From Planctomycetota bacterium (GTDB lineage Bacteria > Planctomycetota > Phycisphaerae > UBA1845 > PWPN01): a stretch of 7,280 nt of DNA. A program made the translations under genes and the position numbers. The stretch covers positions 3,171,456 through 3,178,735 of the forward strand of contig CP070790.1 in NCBI GenBank assembly GCA_020346805.1, given 5' to 3'. The stretch's first letter is position 1; each line of letters begins with the position of its first letter. The notes beneath the pieces were generated by a model. The model made no database searches and was not told the origin of the DNA. It saw only the letters and a list, made by a program, of their open reading frames with translations. Shown in pieces: positions 6,219 through 7,280 of this stretch.

Positions 6219-6965
6219 TTACAGGAGTTTTTGCAGGTAGCCTAATGTACGACGTTGGTTCGTTAAGGTGTCGGTGTCTGCCACCAGCCAGCCCTTATAC
6301 CCGAGTCGCCTGGCGTGTTCGATGATAGCCGGCACGTTGATTTCGCCCTCGCCTGGTGGTGTAGGCGTATCACCGATCATGTCGGCTATTCGTATCTCCT
6401 CAGTGCGATCGCCGAATTCTCGGAGGGCATCGCGCGGATTTACCGAGGCCAGATGGAATTGGCCTGTATCGTTCAGAACGCGCAGGCAGGGATGATTGAG
6501 CTGTTGGAAAATATTATGCAGATCCTCGGGCTGCTCGATTCGGCTGTTGTATTGGTTGGCGAGATTAATTGTGATGTCCAATTCTTCGGCCAATGGAATG
6601 AGGGCCTTGAGGCCGTGAATCAACGTCTCAAAAGATTGTTGCCGCCGATTACCGCCTTTTAGGTTCACGCCCGTCAATCTCATCGTGCGGGCAAACTTCA
6701 TCTGTTCGTGAACATCAGTAATGTTTTTAGTCAACTCATTATGATTGGTGACGGTTAAACCGCTTGTATTCATGCCGGACAAGTCCAATTCGTGTTCATC
6801 CAGTATGGCCCGAAGCAGCGGGGCACGAGATTGGATCTTGGAAAATTCCGACTCGATGCGGGACCATGAAAGTTCAACGGCTTGGTATCCCGTTTCGCTA
6901 ACGGCGGTTAGCGATTTGAGCAGAGGCCAATCGGCGAGACAGCGGGTGCTGGAACTAAGGCGCAT
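6219..6965 (-). CDS. Sugar phosphate isomerase/epimerase-like TIM-barrel protein, probably lacking metal ligands
   Basis: The 248 residues match the xylose-isomerase-like TIM-barrel family (AP endonuclease family 2): an early GYQAVELSW strand, VNLKGGNRR, PLAEELDITINLANQYNSRIEQPEDL, LRVLNDTGQFHLASVNPRDAL, and a late GEGEINVPAIIEHARRLGYKGWLVADTD. Active members bind a divalent metal through Glu, Asp, His and Glu. At the matching places this protein has Ala136 (LANQ for LENH), Asp166 kept but followed by Gln169 (DTGQ for DTGH), Arg192 (IRIADM for HVHLKD) and Asp230/Asp232 for the last Glu. It may therefore not be a metal-dependent isomerase. ATG 6965 follows a strong AGGAGG (6980-6975) at 9-nt spacing, and the start overlaps the upstream gene's stop by 11 bp. 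It lies directly before mqnE, so co-transcription is likely. The substrate is unknown. Confidence 0.82.
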   Translation of the reverse strand: MRLSSSTRCLADWPLLKSLTAVSETGYQAVELSWSRIESEFSKIQSRAPLLRAILDEHELDLSGMNTSGLTVTNHNELTKNITDVHEQMKFARTMRLTGVNLKGGNRRQQSFETLIHGLKALIPLAEELDITINLANQYNSRIEQPEDLHNIFQQLNHPCLRVLNDTGQFHLASVNPRDALREFGDRTEEIRIADMIGDTPTPPGEGEINVPAIIEHARRLGYKGWLVADTDTLTNQRRTLGYLQKLL

Positions 6966-7280
6966 TTATGTTCGCCTCCTGTGACGTTGAATTTTGCAGA
7001 TCTTTTCTGAGCCAGAAACCAAATCGCTTGTTGGCCCAACTGATGGCCGTTGAATCGAAGACCCGAATGTATGACGGCCAAACATAATAAGGGGATGGCT
7101 GTACCCCCATACGAAAATCGGGGGTACCTCTGGTGTGTATGAGTATGTCGGGCAGCTCTTGTTGTTCGTTGATTGTATTATCGGGGAATAACAATACCCG
7201 CCAGTGAGACAAATTGATCGGCGGCAGAAGGTACGGAGCGGGTTCGGCAAGTATGCCTATTGTAGTAGCGTCAGTATTTT
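6955..7280 (-). CDS. C-terminal part of an unidentified protein (5' end beyond window)
   Basis: The frame is open from the window edge to TAG at 6957-6955 and gives the last 107 residues of a longer protein. I do not recognise it. The segment starts TIGILAEPAPYLLPPINL, continues with HWRVLLFP and LPDILIHTRG, and ends with several aromatic residues (SPYYVWPSYIRVFD, WANKRFGFWLRKDL) and a polar tail. There is no obvious membrane helix. The style could suit the extracytoplasmic C-terminal domain of a large membrane glycosyltransferase (GT39-like), but this is a weak guess. The frame is preferred over the competing frame ending at 6966 because it is open to the window edge and its stop overlaps the following gene by 11 bp, with that gene's AGGAGG inside its coding sequence, a typical operon junction. 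Confidence 0.6.
   Translation of the reverse strand, partial: NTDATTIGILAEPAPYLLPPINLSHWRVLLFPDNTINEQQELPDILIHTRGTPDFRMGVQPSPYYVWPSYIRVFDSTAISWANKRFGFWLRKDLQNSTSQEANINAP

Noticed and set aside
6966..7250. Minus-strand frame of 94 codons competing with the partial gene at the window end
   Set aside because: The other frame is open to the window edge and makes a typical overlap with the TIM-barrel gene; this one starts with a non-ATG codon and has shadow-like composition (Cys/Ser/Pro/Arg-rich).

Overview
The window looks like an ordinary chromosomal segment of a bacterium that makes menaquinone by the futalosine route. An ABC permease fused to a CPBP protease, together with mqnE, points to Planctomycetota or a relative. 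That placement is an inference from gene content and has not been tested by alignment. Base composition looks even throughout. No RNA genes, insertion sequences, CRISPR arrays or attachment sites are visible.

Layout. (1) Positions 1-1325, minus strand: the N-terminal 441 residues of the replication-restart helicase PriA, cut by the window start. (2) Positions 1326-1506: a divergent intergenic region with weak promoter candidates on both strands. (3) Positions 1507-4421, plus strand: a two-gene operon with a 4-bp overlap, encoding a NatA-like ABC ATPase and a 710-residue NatB-like permease whose C-terminus is a CPBP (Rce1-like) intramembrane protease domain with all three motifs intact. (4) Positions 4422-4511: a short convergent gap with a hairpin terminator. 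(5) Positions 4512-7280, minus strand: a tightly packed run, in transcription order the C-terminal end of an unidentified protein, a xylose-isomerase-like TIM-barrel protein, the radical SAM aminofutalosine synthase MqnE, and a small exported protein ending in a threefold EQPVPV repeat.

Function. The plus-strand pair would form an exporter with a built-in membrane protease, and its substrate is unknown. The minus-strand cluster centres on menaquinone synthesis through MqnE. The 11-bp overlap and 26-bp gap upstream of mqnE suggest co-transcription, but a role for the neighbours in the pathway is only a guess. The observations most worth a second look are the apparent loss of metal ligands in the TIM-barrel protein, the DEPQ variant of the PriA DEAH/DEEH box, the permease-protease fusion, and a G7 tract at the end of mqnE that sits in register to fuse it to the exported protein.
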